This document shows, piece by piece, positions 6,230 through 6,885 of a DNA stretch of 6,885 bases; the first letter of the stretch is position 1, and each line of letters opens with the position of its first letter. The translations under genes were made by a program, and so were the position numbers. The notes beneath the pieces are model-generated. The model was not told where the DNA came from, ran no database searches, and worked only from the letters and a program-made list of their open reading frames with translations. Source of the stretch: Nostocaceae cyanobacterium CSSed10_463m. GTDB taxonomy: Bacteria > Cyanobacteriota > Cyanobacteriia > Cyanobacteriales > Nostocaceae. The stretch is from contig PWQB01000607.1 of assembly GCA_003556955.1 (NCBI GenBank), positions 1 through 6,885 on the forward strand, written 5' to 3'.

Positions 6230-6259
6230 AAGAATAAAGAAATAATTTTCTTAATTCTT
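6230..6259. other. AT-rich hairpin in the long spacer
   Basis: Arms 6230-6242 and 6247-6259 pair over 12 bp with a single A-A mismatch in the middle (AAGAAT.AAGAAA with TTTCTT.ATTCTT) around a 4-base loop. It follows the previous stem-loop by 12 bases. Together they could be the 3' end of a small RNA starting near 6139 (TATGAT at 6127-6132, weak CTGCAT at 6103-6108). With so few G/C pairs it may also be chance in AT-rich DNA. Confidence 0.3.
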
Positions 6260-6567
6260 GGTTTACAGCCACAACTTAGACGACTTGACTTATTTTAGAC
6301 ACTCAATACCACTTAGGCAAAAACACCTAAAGGCGGCTGACCCTTGGAAAATGAGTTCTGAAAAATTTAAAATCTCTACATCTTAGCGTAACACAATGAT
6401 CCTGAGTTTTCAGCCAAGTTTAGGGTGAAATTTCAAAATTTTTAGCTATCAAAAAACCAGCTTGGGAGGACTTAATTATCCCTAAGCAATAAAATGTATA
6501 TTTAGGCACATATATTAATGGATTCCAACAAATGGAGTCGTATAGAATACAACTTTAAATATTTGGT

Positions 6568-6614
6568 TGATTTTTATCGCTTTCGCCAGATAAAAATCAT
6601 TAACCATGATTTTT
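6568..6614 (+). promoter_or_regulatory. Competing stem-loops, attenuator-like
   Basis: Three segments share one sequence. Segment 1, TGATTTTTATC (6568-6578), is perfectly complementary to GATAAAAATCA in segment 2 (6589-6599): 11 bp, loop of 10. Segment 2 also offers AAAAATCAT (6592-6600), perfectly complementary to segment 3, ATGATTTTT (6606-6614): 9 bp, loop TAACC. The two hairpins exclude each other, as in attenuators and riboswitch platforms. An A7T7 tract follows at 6630-6643. The stems are A/T-rich, so regulation is inference. Confidence 0.4.
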
Positions 6615-6667
6615 CAGAATTTGGATTTTAAAAAAATTTTTTTGTCTGATGCACAGAATATTTTTCT

Positions 6668-6673
6668 GAGGTG
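6668..6673 (+). promoter_or_regulatory. Strong ribosome binding site of the 28-codon ORF
   Basis: GAGGTG is fully complementary to CACCTC of the 16S rRNA tail and stands 5 bases before ATG 6679. It is among the strongest Shine-Dalgarno matches in the window and is the main reason to believe the short ORF that follows. Confidence 0.5.
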
Positions 6674-6678
6674 GAAGC

Positions 6679-6765
6679 ATGGCTGAAGACTGTGGCCGTA
6701 AGGATTCTATCCAGATGCTAGTTCTGACCAATTTGAGATTTTTGGGGAAAACAGATAGCAAATAA
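6679..6765 (+). CDS. Putative 28-residue small protein upstream of the last gene
   Basis: ATG 6679 to TAA 6763-6765. The product starts MAEDCGRKDSIQMLVL, continues with a short hydrophobic/basic stretch and ends in GKTDSK. I recognise no family. It has one Cys, no signal peptide and no clear membrane helix. It carries a strong Shine-Dalgarno sequence at ideal spacing, unlike murI and the gene at 6867, which show none. It lies about 65 bases after the competing hairpins and 101 bases before the next start codon. It could be an independent small protein or a leader peptide for the downstream gene. Chance cannot be excluded at this length. Confidence 0.4.
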   Translation: MAEDCGRKDSIQMLVLTNLRFLGKTDSK

Positions 6766-6787
6766 GCAGGTATTTTCTAATCAAAAC

Positions 6788-6816
6788 TTTGCGCTGGCAC
6801 TGGCTTATCTTAAAAT
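6788..6816 (+). promoter_or_regulatory. Promoter candidate for the gene at 6867
   Basis: TAAAAT (6811-6816, five of six -10 bases) is preceded by TTTGCG (6788-6793) at 17 bases, or TTGCGC at 16; the -35 is weak. Transcription would begin near 6823, leaving a leader of about 44 bases. It would make the downstream gene independent of the hairpins and mini-ORF upstream. Confidence 0.35.
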
Positions 6817-6866
6817 GAGTGTAGGATATGTAAACTTTCGTAACCTAAGCCAGAGTCCGCCCATCC

Positions 6867-6885
6867 ATGACCTCAGCCACCTCCC
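6867..6885 (+). CDS. sds: Start of a gene leaving the window, probably polyprenyl (solanesyl) diphosphate synthase
   Basis: Only ATG plus five codons (MTSATS) are visible. The call rests on context: as I recall, cyanobacteria often carry amidase, murI and the trans-polyprenyl diphosphate synthase sds in this order, and Nostocales Sds proteins begin with a similar MT-x-ATS sequence. The enzyme would make the long isoprenoid tail of plastoquinone. No Shine-Dalgarno sequence is seen before the ATG. The identity cannot be proven from six codons. Confidence 0.45.

Noticed and set aside
6464..6470. GGGAGGA, a strong Shine-Dalgarno string
   Set aside because: No ATG, GTG or TTG opens a meaningful frame at usable distance; probably chance.
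6540..6550. GTA-TAGAA-TAC, considered as an NtcA site
   Set aside because: NtcA sites need GTA-N8-TAC; the spacing here is five bases.
1..6885. CRISPR array, tRNA or rRNA, defence system
   Set aside because: No regularly spaced repeats of CRISPR length, no cloverleaf or rRNA signatures, and no defence-type genes beyond the dead TnpB relic.

Overview
This window is almost certainly from a filamentous, Nostoc/Anabaena-type cyanobacterium. Four copies of the cyanobacterial HIP1 octamer GCGATCGC (325-332, 2921-2928, 4195-4202, 5407-5414) point that way. So do heptad-type short repeats between genes, remnants of cyanobacterial IS200/IS605-type elements, and the gene order amidase - glutamate racemase - putative polyprenyl diphosphate synthase. 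I recall that order from cyanobacterial genomes but could not check it here.

Layout. 1-1017 (+): C-terminal part of a CPA2-type Na+/H+ antiporter, followed by a terminator-like hairpin. 1217-1999 (+): a shrunken TnpB (IS605 OrfB) relic that has lost its first RuvC catalytic segment; similar end-hairpin motifs lie on both sides of it. 2034-2331: regulatory-looking spacer with a 54-bp imperfect palindrome and a 12-codon upstream ORF that overlaps the next start codon. 2332-4236 (+): periplasmic N-acetylmuramoyl-L-alanine amidase of the AmiC type (AMIN domains, Pro-rich linker, Amidase_3). 4237 to about 4410 (-): coding-free right-end relic of another IS605-type element, directly abutting the amidase stop codon. 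4781-5641 (+): glutamate racemase murI. 5668-5850 (-): small single-pass membrane protein, convergent with murI. 5851-6866: about 1 kb without any long gene, but with an extended -10 promoter candidate, several hairpins, a three-segment set of competing stem-loops and a 28-codon ORF with a strong Shine-Dalgarno sequence. 6867-6885 (+): first six codons of a gene that leaves the window, probably sds.

Function. The two certain central genes both act on peptidoglycan: MurI makes D-glutamate for the stem peptide, and AmiC cuts that peptide from the glycan strand. In filamentous cyanobacteria, AmiC-type amidases perforate the septal wall between neighbouring cells. The mobile-element relics are all decayed and sit in the spacers around the amidase.

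I see no defence system, CRISPR array, tRNA or rRNA. The points most worth following are the gutted but still open TnpB frame, the leader-like region before the last gene with its competing hairpins and mini-ORF, and the tiny ORF coupled to the amidase start.
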